NCBI GenBank assembly: GCA_003194525.1
Contig: NBIV01000549.1
Coordinates: forward strand, 1-20,625
Origin: Gracilariopsis chorda
Taxonomy: Eukaryota > Rhodophyta > Florideophyceae > Gracilariales > Gracilariaceae
DNA length: 20,625 nucleotides
Direction: 5' to 3'
Shown: positions 9,431-17,526 of the stretch, piece by piece
How positions within the stretch are numbered: position 1 is the stretch's first letter
How the letters are laid out: every line of letters begins with the position of its first letter
Program-made: the position numbers and the translations under genes
The notes under the pieces: generated by a model
Database searches by the model: none
Told to the model about the DNA's origin: nothing
Seen by the model: only the letters and a program-made list of their open reading frames with translations

Positions 9431-9572
9431 GAACTACACCGCATCTTGCTCTCCAAGTCTGACGATTTGACTGTGCTGGGACCGTGGCTTTGATTCTTGT
9501 GTGCAATGCCAGCCGCGCTATGCAGTTGGCGCATGTGGGCCACTTCGGAGTCATAGCCATTGCAGCGGATGG
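9431..9572 (+). pseudogene. PP2C fragment (copy 2), inverted relative to copy 1
   Basis: These 142 bases match the reverse complement of 4152-4298 at about 90% by eye, with a 4-base and a 1-base deletion and roughly a dozen substitutions. They encode the ELHRILLSKSDDLTVLG and ALILVCNASRAMQLAHVGHF part of the PP2C domain. Similarity stops abruptly at 9572/9573, exactly where the LTR of the outer Gypsy element begins, so the element appears to have landed in this gene copy and separated it from its 3' part. The 3' part was not found at the other side of the element, whose right end is truncated. Confidence 0.82.
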
Positions 9573-9946
9573 TGTTGATCGGATACGCTACGAAGAGAGA
9601 GCCGACGGTGCGCAGGCCTGTCGGGGCAAAGTTAACAGGCACAAAGACCTCAGATGTCCTACTGGGGCTGCCTCCTTCTCCCAGAGTTCTTCCTCTGAGA
9701 GTCGGCTTTTATATTCTATTTCTACTGCGCTCTCTTCCTATGCTGGGAGGCTTGAACGTTTTCAGCATTGCGTGTACATTGCATGGTCTGCCGCGCAATT
9801 CTATGCAATTCAACCTGAAACCTGTTCTGCAGGTGTGCGTGCACGCTGCGCGATCTACCACGCAATACACTGCGATTCAACTTGAATCGCGTTCCCCTTT
9901 CGGAAACGTAAGAATATCTCTCCGAGAATTGCTCAGATCATCAACA
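9573..9946 (-). repeat. 3' LTR of the outer Gypsy element (374 bp)
   Basis: On the - strand it begins TGTTGATGATC right after a purine tract and ends GATCAACA, so the termini are inverted (TGTTGAT...ATCAACA) and obey the TG...CA rule. Its left edge coincides with the break in PP2C similarity at 9572/9573, an independent confirmation of the boundary. No partner LTR remains in the window because the right end of the element is truncated. Confidence 0.75.
9770..9896 (+). repeat. Diverged tandem duplication inside the outer LTR
   Basis: Two units start at 9770 and 9837 (67 bp apart). Over the first 60 positions I count 44 identities, and about twelve of the sixteen differences are transitions. 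Each unit carries a GCGTGYAC and a TGCRATTCAACYTGAA motif. Confidence 0.6.
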
Positions 9947-9957
9947 GTCCCCCATAA
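9947..9957 (-). promoter_or_regulatory. Polypurine tract of the outer element
   Basis: On the - strand the sequence ATGGGGGAC stands directly before the LTR start TGTTGATG. A G-rich purine run at this position is the usual second-strand primer of LTR retrotransposons. Confidence 0.6.
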
Positions 9958-10026
9958 TCGAGCGATATTTGGTTATTGCAGGTCGATGATACGAGCAATT
10001 CGGCGCTCTCGTTGTGTTCCTGACGT

Positions 10027-10067
10027 TCACAGATCTTCAATGTATTCCTTCAGTAGTACAGGGACGT
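10027..10067 (-). pseudogene. C-terminal tail of the outer chromodomain, separated by the inner element
   Basis: The - strand reads PVLLKEYIEDL and then TGA (10029-10027). In oomycete-type Gypsy elements the chromodomain ends in just such a 'DxPxLLxxFLxxL' helix. The other half, WVSLDSLEQDV, sits 4.9 kb away at the right edge of the inner element. After allowing for the 5-bp target duplication the two halves join in the same phase, which shows that this short piece belongs to the outer polyprotein. Confidence 0.8.
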
Positions 10068-10330
10068 TGCAACAACTGAGTGTTTTTACTGGAGCTTTTC
10101 TCTGACAGGTCGATGCCTCTCTCCCTTCTCTAAACTTGCGAGCAGTGTCGGCACTAATTATACATCTGTGCGCCCTTTCACCCAGTTCTGGTAGTGTTAA
10201 GTGAACTGATTCCACGTATAATTACAAGCACACTTGCTTATAATTGTGTCATACCCTTTCAGACGTGCCGTTTCGTCCTCCCTAAAACTTAGACGTGCTC
10301 TTCTGTCCTCTCTGAACCTTGACTGTTGCA
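10068..10330 (-). repeat. 3' LTR of the inner element
   Basis: Begins TGCAACAACTGAGTG on the + strand and ends GACTGTTGCA, with 7-bp inverted ends TGCAACA/TGTTGCA. It aligns end to end with 14734-14997, including an exact block CTGGAGCTTTTCTCTGACAG. Confidence 0.9.
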
Positions 10331-10456
10331 CCATAGTAATCTTCAGGGATTGATGTCCACGTCAGTGTAAATGTGATAGCAACTGATGGCGAACAATGTG
10401 GTCACGAAACGCCATGGTTAAAGTACCGTCAGTGTCAACAAGTCCTTTGTGGGCTG

Positions 10457-10923
10457 CTATTGCGCATCATGGGTATTTGACTGCTCAAGTAGTGTCAACC
10501 ACTGATGACAACCCCCTCGCTTGCGATGAGCCAAAATTCGATCAACCTTAAACAGCCGTTCTGACGAGTCGGAAACAGGCACTGTGTGTAGCGCATAGAT
10601 TGCTGGATACCATCGGGTTGTAGCCAATGTGGCTTGGTATGCGAGAAATGCACAACTGGATGCGTCCGAATGTGTGCAGGCAAATCCAAACGAACTGCAT
10701 TCTTCCAAACTACAGCAAAGATTCGGAATGGTCCAAACCGTCGCGCCGATAGCTTTGAAGAAGCTTGTACTTTAGAACAGGCATCCGTAAAGAGATTTCG
10801 CAAAACCCGTACCTGATCGCCTATCGTATAGGTCGTAACTCGGCAGTGCGCACTCGCTTCCGCAGCTTGGCGGGATTTTGCTAGCTCATTGGCGTACTTC
10901 GCGTCGTCCAAGACAGCTTTCAT
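10457..10923 (-). pseudogene. Integrase C-terminal domain and chromodomain of the inner element
   Basis: The frame from 10923 begins DAKYANELAKSRQAAE (the helix after the integrase core), then ITYxVGDxV-like YTIGDQVRVLRNL, KLSARRFGPFRIFAV and NAVRLDLPAHIRTHPVVHFS, the SH3-like GPY/F module of chromoviral integrases (family GPFxI...NAYxLxLPxxxxxHPVFHVS). The chromodomain start continues in another phase as RLFKVDRILAHRKRG and HQWLTLLEQS (family YEVExILxHRxRxxxxxYLVxW), so a frameshift lies near 10560. Chromodomains in this position tether the integrase to histone marks or chromatin proteins. Confidence 0.78.
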
Positions 10924-11846
10924 ACGCTCGCGGAAATCTGTAAGCGTCTCGACAGACGTATTTGACTGGAACTAGGTATCCAAGCATGCCTTTGGTTGCC
11001 ATCCAAGGTCAACCTGAAATGGTTACAGTCCAAGATCATCTGAAACAACAGAGTTGTACGCGAACTTTGCACTCGGAAGAATCAAATCCCAATCAGTGTT
11101 TTCGAACGAACAAAAGCAATGAATGTAGTTCTCTACCATTCGATTCATAACTTCAGAAGTCCCATCGGTTTGCGGGTGACGGGCAGTTGAAATTCAGGTA
11201 TGAACCCCACAAAGGTCCATAAGAGCTTTCCAGAACGCAGAGAAAAACCGAGCGTCACGGTCTGAGGCAATCAAATCAGGGAGTCTATGGTGGGGAAAAA
11301 TGTGCGTAAAGAAGGCACGTGCAATATCCGGCACTTGATGCGTCCCATTACAAGCCACAAAACTAACTCTCCTAGATAACCGTTCTATCAACTTTGAAAT
11401 CGAATCAAACCCACGCGCAGTTCTGGGAAGCTTCACAATAAAATCCGTAGCCACCATACCCAGCGGTGGGTCCAAACTGGTAGAGGTGTAAGGTCATTCA
11501 AAACCTGCCCGTGAGAGTCGTTCTGCTGCTGAAAAATACTACACCCGTCACAGTACTGCTCAATTTGCTTAGCGTTGTGCTTCCAATGGATTTCGGCCAG
11601 ACGAGCCAAAGTCTTCGAAAACGCGAAAAGACCTCCGACCTTTGAATCATGAGCTAACGAAAGAACCTGGCAACGACAATGGGCGGGAATAAAAAGGTTT
11701 CCCTTGTATAACAGGCGCCACACGTCCTTGGAAAAGGAAGGAAGAAGAACCTCGAGACGTTTTCGCTGCTTGAAGTCCTCAGGCCACTGGCCGTCAAGGG
11801 CAGCTACAATTGGTCCAAAAACGTTGGTTGGAATCGTACTGAGCAA
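10924..11846 (-). pseudogene. Integrase of the inner element (HHCC finger and D,D,E core)
   Basis: The integrase inserts the cDNA ends. Frame 1 (11846-11433) holds VWRLLYKGNLFIP and an HHCC finger: His in LAHDSKVGG, His in EIHWKH, Cys-x2-Cys in QYCDGCSIF. Frame 2 (11475-11194) holds MVATDFIVKLPRT (first catalytic Asp) and PDLIASDRDARFFSAFW (second Asp). A further phase after 11194 reads ARHPQTDGTSEVMNRMVENY with the catalytic Glu in TSEVMN, then DWDLILPSAKFAYNS. All three acidic residues are intact, but at least two frameshifts and a stop near 11015 interrupt the protein. Confidence 0.82.
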
Positions 11847-11879
11847 TTATTCCTTCGAGTTCCGCAAAACACGCAGTAA

Positions 11880-12324
11880 GAACCTGGATCTGCTGAATAC
11901 ATGAACGATCGGGCATGCGAGAAAGAGAATCTCCGAGGACGTGCACCTTGCCACTAACTAAGCTAACCTCTTGGATGTTGAATGAAGCTAATGACTCCAA
12001 CCAACGCGCTTCCCGGGGGTTCAAGGACTTCTTCGTGAACAAATTGGCCACCATTTGATTGTCAGAAATCAGAAGTAAACCCTTCTAGGTAACAACGACA
12101 GCGCTGTAGGGAAAAAACCAGACCTAAAATCTCGCGCTCATTGGGTGTATAATTCTGCTCAGCGAAGTCGACTTGCGCGAAGTATACGCAATTACACGCT
12201 CCAGTTCTTCAGCGTCAAACTAGGTTAGAGTAGCCCCGACAACTAGTTGAGACGCATCGATGTGAACCCAAAAGGGCCGGGACCAGTCTGGGGATCAGCA
12301 CCGGCGCTGAGACACGCGCCTGCT
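11880..12324 (-). pseudogene. RNase H of the inner element
   Basis: The segment reads PDWSRPFWVHIDASQLVVGA (first RNase H Asp in HIDAS), then over stops LLISDNQMVANLFTKKSLN (SDNQ at the family TDHxxL position) and EARWLESLASFNIQEVSLVS followed by GKVHVLGDSLSRM (family GxxNxxADxLSR, last Asp kept). These motifs follow RT directly and precede the integrase linker, as in all Ty3/Gypsy pol proteins. Two in-frame stops lie in the middle portion (12060-12220). Confidence 0.78.
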
Positions 12325-13548
12325 TCAGATTCTCGAACGCTGCTGCCGTTTCATCACTCCAATCTCGAATACTTGCATTCTTCTTTGTAAGGGCAGTAAG
12401 GGGGCAGCACGTAGTGAAAACTGCGGGATAAATCTTCGAAAGAAATGCACAAGACGCAAGAGGCTGCGAAGCTCGGTGACGTTAATAGGACGTGGCCAGT
12501 TCTTCACTACGTCAATCTTTCCTGGATGGACAGAGATACCATCACGGTAAACCCGTAACTCGAAAAAAATCAGTTTCAGAAGCCATAAATGTACACTTCT
12601 TCGGTGTGACATACAGCTTATGTTCTCGCAATCTGGAAACAACGGACCGAATATGTTCGAGATGCTCTTCGCGCGTGTGGCTGAAGACTAAGATATCGTC
12701 GATATAAACAACCACAAAGCGATCTATGAAATCAGGAATCACTTGTTTCATAAATGACCGGAAAGTTGCTGGTGCATTAGAGAGCCCCATTGGCATCAAT
12801 AAGTATTCAAACTGTCTATACTTAGTATTGAACGCAGTCTTTTCAATATCTGACGGCCGAAAATGGATCTGGTGGAAGCCAGTTTTCAAATCGAGTTTGG
12901 AGAAGAAGCGCGCCTGCCCTAGTCGATCAAACATCTCATCGCAACGTTGTATAGGGGAACTATTTCGCTATGTGATCTGATTGAGAGCTCTGTAGTCTAC
13001 CACACACCGTAAATTTCTACCACATTCCTTAACAAAAAAGAGTGGGGCCCCATATGGAGACTTACTTGGGCAAATTTTCCAGACTTCAGCAGCTTGTCCA
13101 CATAGTCACGTGCAGCAACTAGCTCAGCGGAGGAAAGCTGGTACAGCGGCCGGTGCGGGGACTGTGTATCAGATGCAGTCTCGATAGCATGATCAACGTC
13201 CCGTACAAGGGGCCATCCACTTGAAAGCTCGGATTGAAATACATCCCCATGTTCCTGTAATATGGCTTGTAACTCCTTATCGTCTTTGTTCAGTACCCGG
13301 GCCTTATGGTCTATAGTAGCTGTCAAAGCTGATGCTAGCTCCAATGTACAAACCTGAATAAGGCGAAACACTTGTGTACCGATCGTAGGGCGCCGAAGTC
13401 GGCGACGAAACTGCTTGAAACCCATCTTCTTCACCACATGTTCTCGACGCATGGCAAGCTCAGCAGAGAGTGTGTGACCTTCGACATTAACAACACGTGA
13501 TTGATAATTTGTCTCAGGCTTAGAATCCACATGCCATGGCATGCCCAA
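12325..13548 (-). pseudogene. Reverse transcriptase of the inner element, YIDD intact
   Basis: From 13548 the frame contains LLGMPWHVDSKP (post-protease signature), a linker, and AARDYVDKLLKSGKFAQVS (fingers). After a frameshift near 12990 the frame from 12934 reads FDRLGQARFFSKLDLKTGFH (first RT Asp in KLDL), KTAFNTKYRQFEYLLMPMGL, SNAPATFRSFM and FVVVYIDDILVFSHTREEHL with the catalytic YIDD. After another shift the frame from 12642 has LRVYRDGISVHPGKIDVVKN, WPRPINVTELRSLLRLVHFF and RRFIPQFS (thumb and connection). All RT catalytic Asp survive, making this the best preserved RT in the window, although it is broken by at least two frameshifts. Confidence 0.85.
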
Positions 13549-13557
13549 TAATACACC

Positions 13558-13854
13558 TTACCTTGCGTCGGGCACGATCCAATTGCCACGATACATATAC
13601 GTATCAATCCTAACCTCCCCGTTTGCTACCATCTGAGTAGCAATTTCACGCAAATCCTGCTTTGAATGGCAGACATCCACCAAAACCGGACGGAATACAA
13701 ACTTATCTCTATGCTTCTCTGCAAAGTCACATGAGATTACGTTTGACGTACACCCGTCATCCTTAAGTATACGAGCAGGGATTCCTTCAAACTGTCCCTC
13801 CATGACTAGGAGAGGGACATATCGAACGCTCTCCTTCAAAGTGTTTGGCGACAC
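13558..13854 (-). pseudogene. Retropepsin-like protease of the inner element
   Basis: The aspartic protease would release Gag and Pol products. The frame reads GIPARILKDDGCTSNVISCD, corresponding to the retropepsin 'xxxLxDxGxxxxxIS' active strand, here with DDGCTSN, as in related Gypsy elements where DSG is replaced by DDGC. It continues with VRIDTYMYRGNWIVPDAR and then TAA; the same phase goes on as GVLLGMPWH, the motif that links protease to RT (family YDVLLGMPWH). The TAA at 13558-13560 is therefore a nonsense codon inside a once-continuous frame. Confidence 0.75.
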
Positions 13855-14716
13855 GTTATTATACAGAATTCCTTTCGACGTGCTCTTTTTAGTTTTGAAA
13901 GAACACTTTACTTTTCCGAACTATCAGAAACTAAGTCATCATCACGATTCTCTTCCCCTATCATGGCTTCAATATTTGCAACAGCGGCCTGGCGTGCCTC
14001 TCCTCCGCAGTGTTTGCAGGGACGACAGCCTGGCTTGTGACATTAGAAGTATGCAATGTTGGGGATATCCAACAAACGCTACTTCGAACGCCATGAATGT
14101 GGAAACACTGTATTGTCAATTTCCATTGGTACTGGACCAGAATTCGTAGAGACTATTGAGGGTAACGCGAGCGGAACACCAGCGAATGTGGCCTCTACAG
14201 ACATGGCAATCTTAGTGGCTTCTTCAAAATGAGTACCGTTGGCTTTTCTGACTTCAAACTGAATCTTTTGCTTTAGACCACTGACAAATATGTCCCATTT
14301 CTCACTACTGCTCACGTTCGGAATAGTGATTATGTTGTGGAAATTAGACAGATACTCTGCGACAGACCCGGTCTGTTTACAAGACCTCAACGAATATCGG
14401 GCTCGACGTTTGTGATCTTCTGGTACAAACTCTTTAATTATTGCAGCAACAAACTCTTCCCATGTCTCCGGGGTTTCATTAGATCTCAACAAAGTGTGCT
14501 ACCAAATCGCAGCCGTGCCTGTTAACAAAGTGTAGCGAAGAAATTGCGGTTCAGATCGGTGATAATCACATTTGCGCTGGCCACCTGAACCAAATTAAAA
14601 TACTGCTCAACTTTGTACCGCCATGTGTTGACGACAAGAAAATGACGCTTGCCACTGAACGACTCCGCCTTGTTTGGATTTAAGTTGATCAACACAGAAG
14701 AATTCGGGGCTTCCAT
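13855..14716 (-). pseudogene. Gag of the inner element
   Basis: The ATG at 14716 lies only 17 bases inside the 5' LTR. The first frame (14716-14522) gives KAESFSGKRHFLVVNTWRYK and VEQYFNLVQVAS. After a shift near 14525 the frame 14492-14079 gives ETPETWEEFVAAIIKEFVPE, RYSLRSCKQTGSVAEYLSNF and FVSGLKQKIQFEV, a typical Retrotrans_gag domain. After 14079 another phase contains CHKPGCRPCKHC at about 14005-14050, a distorted zinc knuckle. About 150 bases then lead to the protease. Length, order and the knuckle fit a capsid-nucleocapsid protein. Confidence 0.8.
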
Positions 14717-14732
14717 AGCAGCGATGCTACCA
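14717..14732 (-). promoter_or_regulatory. Primer-binding site of the inner element
   Basis: One base inside the 5' LTR the - strand reads TGGTAGCATCGCTGCT. A TGG start adjacent to the LTR is the complement of a tRNA CCA end, as expected of a minus-strand primer site. The gag ATG follows directly. The primer tRNA was not identified. Confidence 0.6.
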
Positions 14733-14733
14733 G

Positions 14734-14997
14734 TGCAAGAACTGGGTGTCTTTACTGGAGCTTTTCTCTGACAGGTCGATGCCTCTCTCCCTTTTCTAAA
14801 CTTTAGAACAGCGTCGGCATTTAAGTAGACATCCGTGCGCCCTATCGCCCAGTGCTGGTAGTGCTAATTGAACTGATTCCACATATAATTACAAGTAAAC
14901 TGGCTTACAATTCTGTCATAGCCTTTCAGACGTGTCGTTTCGTCTTCCCTGAACTTTAGACGTGCTTTTCTGTCCTCTTTGAACCTTAAATGTTGCA
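14734..14997 (-). repeat. 5' LTR of the inner element
   Basis: Starts TGCAAGAACTGGGTG on the + strand and ends TAAATGTTGCA. It aligns over its full length with 10068-10330, with roughly 36-38 differences including one indel in 264 positions, many of them C/T or A/G. Its right edge cuts the outer chromodomain frame. Confidence 0.9.
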
Positions 14998-15570
14998 GAC
15001 ATCCTGTTCAAGAGAATCCAAAGATACCCAGTCGGCTTCTTCGTCACTCAACCCGTTCCATTTAACAAGTAGTTGTATCTTGGCTGAAAGTCTTCTGAGA
15101 TCTCTAAATTCTTCGATCTTCAGCAGTTCGTTCAGTTTTTGGGCTAGATGATCTTTGATTTCTTGCGTAACTTCAAAGTCCTTGTTACAGAAATATTTTA
15201 AACGACGACCGTGTACCCATGTTTTCTTCCATTTAGCAGATTCTCTATTTCGAAGACATAGGTATCCCTGCAAGTCGTTACTCTAGATGCCCCGGCCATT
15301 TTAGATTCTTTTTTTAGATCCAGCGTGCTTCTGCATTACACCTCGAAGAACGTATTCAGCTTCGCAGAAGTTAATTGGACGTACTCCGGTTCGGCGATTG
15401 TGTGAGTAGACGGCAGTCTTTCGCTGCCTCTTTGAATGGTCAGCACACTCACGGTGTTGCTTTTCAAGTGAATCTTGCAACTTCTCGATGTTTTCAAGTG
15501 CGTTTACCGTTTCCGTCTTAACGCACTCTACCTTTCTGAAGCTGTGGTTCTTAATGATGGCAGAAAGTGG
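14998..15570 (-). pseudogene. Integrase linker and chromodomain of the outer element, main part
   Basis: After the integrase core the - strand continues with a Lys/Arg-rich linker (SLEKQHRECADHSKRQRKTA, NRRTGVRPINFCEAEYVLRG), then WVHGRRLKYFCNKDFEVTQE and EIKDHLAQKLNELLKIEEFR, and the chromodomain core KIQLLVKWNGLSDEEADWVS and LDSLEQDV. The order 'VHxxRLKFYxD...EVT' followed by 'LxVxWxGL...xxSWEPxxxL' is the C-terminal layout of oomycete Gypsy integrases. One stop lies near 15300. The last eleven residues are found at 10067-10027 because the inner element is inserted in between. The frame seen up to 14986 runs a few codons into the inner LTR and is not original. Confidence 0.82.
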
Positions 15571-16760
15571 CTAATCTCCTGGAAAGCCTGTGAATACCGT
15601 TAGAAGGCATTTCTCGTTTAGTCTGCGTGTCGGTGAGTTGTTGAGTGCGGACTGAATGAGTGGGATAACAGACGGCCAGGCGGTCTGCGGTAGCTGGAAC
15701 TCGGAGAGTATTTCTCTAGACATTCTGAGACGTTCCCGGCATACAACTTCCACCGAACCGTTGCTCCACGGACAGTACGGGAGCGTGAAATGGTGCTTGG
15801 CCTTCAATGCGTCGGCGATACGTTCGACCAATTTGTTCTTGAAATGGATGCCTTTGTCCGATATCCAACATTTTCACACTCCGAATGAGGCACACCAGTC
15901 CAGTAGAATTGTTGCTGTTGCTTCTGCATCGGCTTCGGCTGTAGGTTTCAGCCAAACATAGCCCGAGATGTATCAAACGGGTGTTTGGTTCGAACCACAA
16001 GACGCTGATGCGCAGTAGTTCGGACGTACGCTGCTGGGGTCCGCGGGACAAGCAGACGCAAAAGAGTACGGCAGGCGCGGAGCGCAGACGCACGGAAAGT
16101 AGTGTAGATGAAAACAGAAGTTAAACTCTTGTTCTTCTTCGCAGGAATCTTATTGCGCTCAGAACAGCTAGTTATGTAGCGCATAAGCACTATACGAACG
16201 CATATGCATTGCTGTACTCATTCATGAGATAGGTAGACATATGCATGGATCAAACCTACAACCTTGTCCGTATCCAGTTCGATCATTCCTACAAAGCAAA
16301 TTCATGCTCAATAATACTTCCATCTTCGCCAGGCCTGTCATGCAAATTCACCACAATTACAAACATCACCCTACGCGATCACCACTGTCCAATAGGCCAA
16401 GACAGGGTTCCCTCTGAAGCCCAAACTACCCTTGAACTCCACAAAGATGTCGTCTTTGACGATCAATACGTAAACCAAATCCCCTTCGCCTTTCTTCATG
16501 TAGCAGTAGTGGAAGTGAATTATCTCGTTCGGTTTGCTTGCGTACATTGTGTTTCCCAAAGGCCCTGGCACGGTGCAACCGTGCTCGGTTGCAATGCAAT
16601 GAAAACAAGAACTTACGAACTGTTGGGTGTCTTCTCGAAGATTCTTCCACCAGAAGTGTTCGAGTAATGATTCCAGCGTAGGCTCAGAAGCTCTATGGCC
16701 TCCAATTCTAGTGTTTGATGCAATAAGCAGTCTGAGGCGTAGCTGATTATCTGATTCGGG
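15571..16760 (-). pseudogene. Integrase of the outer element, with a foreign insert
   Basis: Near 16750-16560 one phase reads IGGHRASEPTLESLLEHFWW and SCFHC, the HHCC zinc finger (His, His, Cys-x2-Cys), then KPNEIIHFHYCYM, where the family has IHxDYxxM; His replaces the first catalytic Asp. VYVLIVKDDI follows, and the frame then enters a 473-bp insert. Beyond it the protein resumes as SGYVWLKPTAEADAEATATI, LLDWCASFGV, a TGA, then WISDKGIHFKNKLVERIADA (second Asp) and HHFTLPYCPWSNGSVEVV (catalytic Glu). LPQTAWPSVIPLIQSALNNS and TVFTGFPGD end the core. Loss of one Asp, the insert and the stop make the enzyme inactive. Confidence 0.85.
15972..16444. mobile_element. 473-bp insertion in the outer integrase, flanked by AGATGT
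   Basis: AGATGT occurs at 15966-15971 and 16445-16450. Removing the interval plus one copy rejoins the integrase frame without a gap (KDD-I / S-GYVWL), which is strong evidence for a clean insertion with a 5-6 bp target duplication. The insert has no coding motif. It is the right size for a solo LTR, a SINE or a MITE, but I see neither good TG...CA ends nor terminal inverted repeats. It contains the palindrome GGTTCGAACC near its left end (about 15988). Confidence 0.75.
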
Positions 16761-16780
16761 TATCGGTACTTGACCGGACT

Positions 16781-17509
16781 TCAGTTCCCAAGGCTTGTTT
16801 TTCTTGGAGAGTGACCTTGAGCTTCGGCGGCGTGGTTGTGCTGTGATACCGAGATTTCCTGCCTTGGGGGCCAGTCAAAGGCTTTCTTGAGACCAGGATT
16901 GATTGGTGCTGCTATAAGTGCGCTTATTCTTCCCACATTAGATGGATGGACAGTCTTCTTCGGCTCAACAGCCCATCTAGTCAGCATGTCGGCCCAGACG
17001 TTCTTTTCTCCGGGAACGTGCTCGATGACGTAGCGGAATGCACTCAGTTTTAGAGCCCATCGCATTAGTTTATTCGCTGTATGACATGCGACTCCAGGAT
17101 TCTGCCCGTAGGGATCGTAGATGCACACGAGCTTGGCGTGGTCCGTATAGATTGATGTTTCCCTTCCAGCGGAAAGATAGTCCATCCTGCGCATTGCTTC
17201 TACAATGACGTATTTTTCCGTATCTGGGAGGCTCCATCTCTCAGCTGAACCCCCGAACGCACCGGATAGGAAGCACAGCGGCTCGTGTGTTTGAGTGTGA
17301 ACTGGTATGCGATCTTCAGCTTCGGGTGACTGCGTCAGAATGGCAGCCCAGTGCCCTTTAGAAGCATCAGTAAAGAGCCACGTTCGGTATCCTTCTTTCG
17401 GGAGGGAAAGCTTTGTCGCAGCCGTCAGCCAGGATATTATTCTGTTAAACGCATCTGTGTGTGTAGTATCCCAAGAGTCGCTTACACGAACCTTCTCCAC
17501 CCCTAGCAA
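16781..17509 (-). pseudogene. RNase H of the outer Gypsy element
   Basis: The frame is open for 242 codons. It begins with DTTHTDAFNRIISWLTAATK (RT connection), then YRTWLFTDASKGHWAAILTQ (first catalytic Asp in FTDAS), EPLCFLSGAFGGSAERWSLP, DTEKYVIVEAMRRMDYL (catalytic Glu), TSIYTDHAKLVCIYDPYG (Asp in TDHxxL) and HVPGEKNVWADMLTRW (last Asp). All four catalytic acids are present. The version with 'FLSGxFxGxxxRW' and a long insert is typical of oomycete Gypsy pol. It ends at 16781 by a frameshift; the adjacent phase continues into the integrase finger. The upstream RT is missing because similarity stops near 17520. Confidence 0.85.
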
Positions 17510-17526
17510 AATTTTAGTGCAGCAGA

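Larger units (their letters stand above)
10068..14997 (-). mobile_element. Inner complete Ty3/Gypsy element (4930 bp) with both LTRs
   Basis: Two LTRs (10068-10330 and 14734-14997) with ends TGCAACA...TGTTGCA enclose, leftward, gag, protease, RT, RNase H, integrase and a chromodomain-like tail. The flanks are GACGT (10063-10067) and GACAT (14998-15002), a 5-bp target duplication with one later mutation. All expected domains are present in canonical order, and RT YxDD and integrase D, D and E are retained, but at least six frameshifts or stops split the polyprotein. The LTRs agree at about 85% by eye, which points to an old insertion. The target was the chromodomain of the outer element. Confidence 0.9.
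9573..17520 (-). mobile_element. Outer Ty3/Gypsy chromodomain element (oomycete type), 5' truncated, with nested insertions
   Basis: Reading leftward: RNase H (17509-16781), integrase with HHCC finger (about 16760-15571), linker and chromodomain (to 14998, resumed 10067-10027), polypurine tract and 3' LTR (9946-9573). The inner element at 10068-14997 and a 473-bp insert at 15972-16444 interrupt it. RT, protease, gag and the 5' LTR are missing, and similarity to pol ends near 17520. Linker and chromodomain layout match the Gypsy elements I know from Phytophthora. The 3' LTR abuts PP2C fragment 2. The integrase lacks one catalytic Asp and carries stops, so the element is dead. Confidence 0.82.

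Noticed and set aside
15986..15997. GGTTCGAACC as a tRNA T-arm
   Set aside because: The palindrome looks like a pol III B box, but no cloverleaf, acceptor stem or A box could be drawn around it.
16245..16667. 140-codon open frame on the + strand
   Set aside because: It overlaps the integrase finger and core of the outer element on the other strand and part of the 473-bp insert; it has no motif and is a shadow frame.
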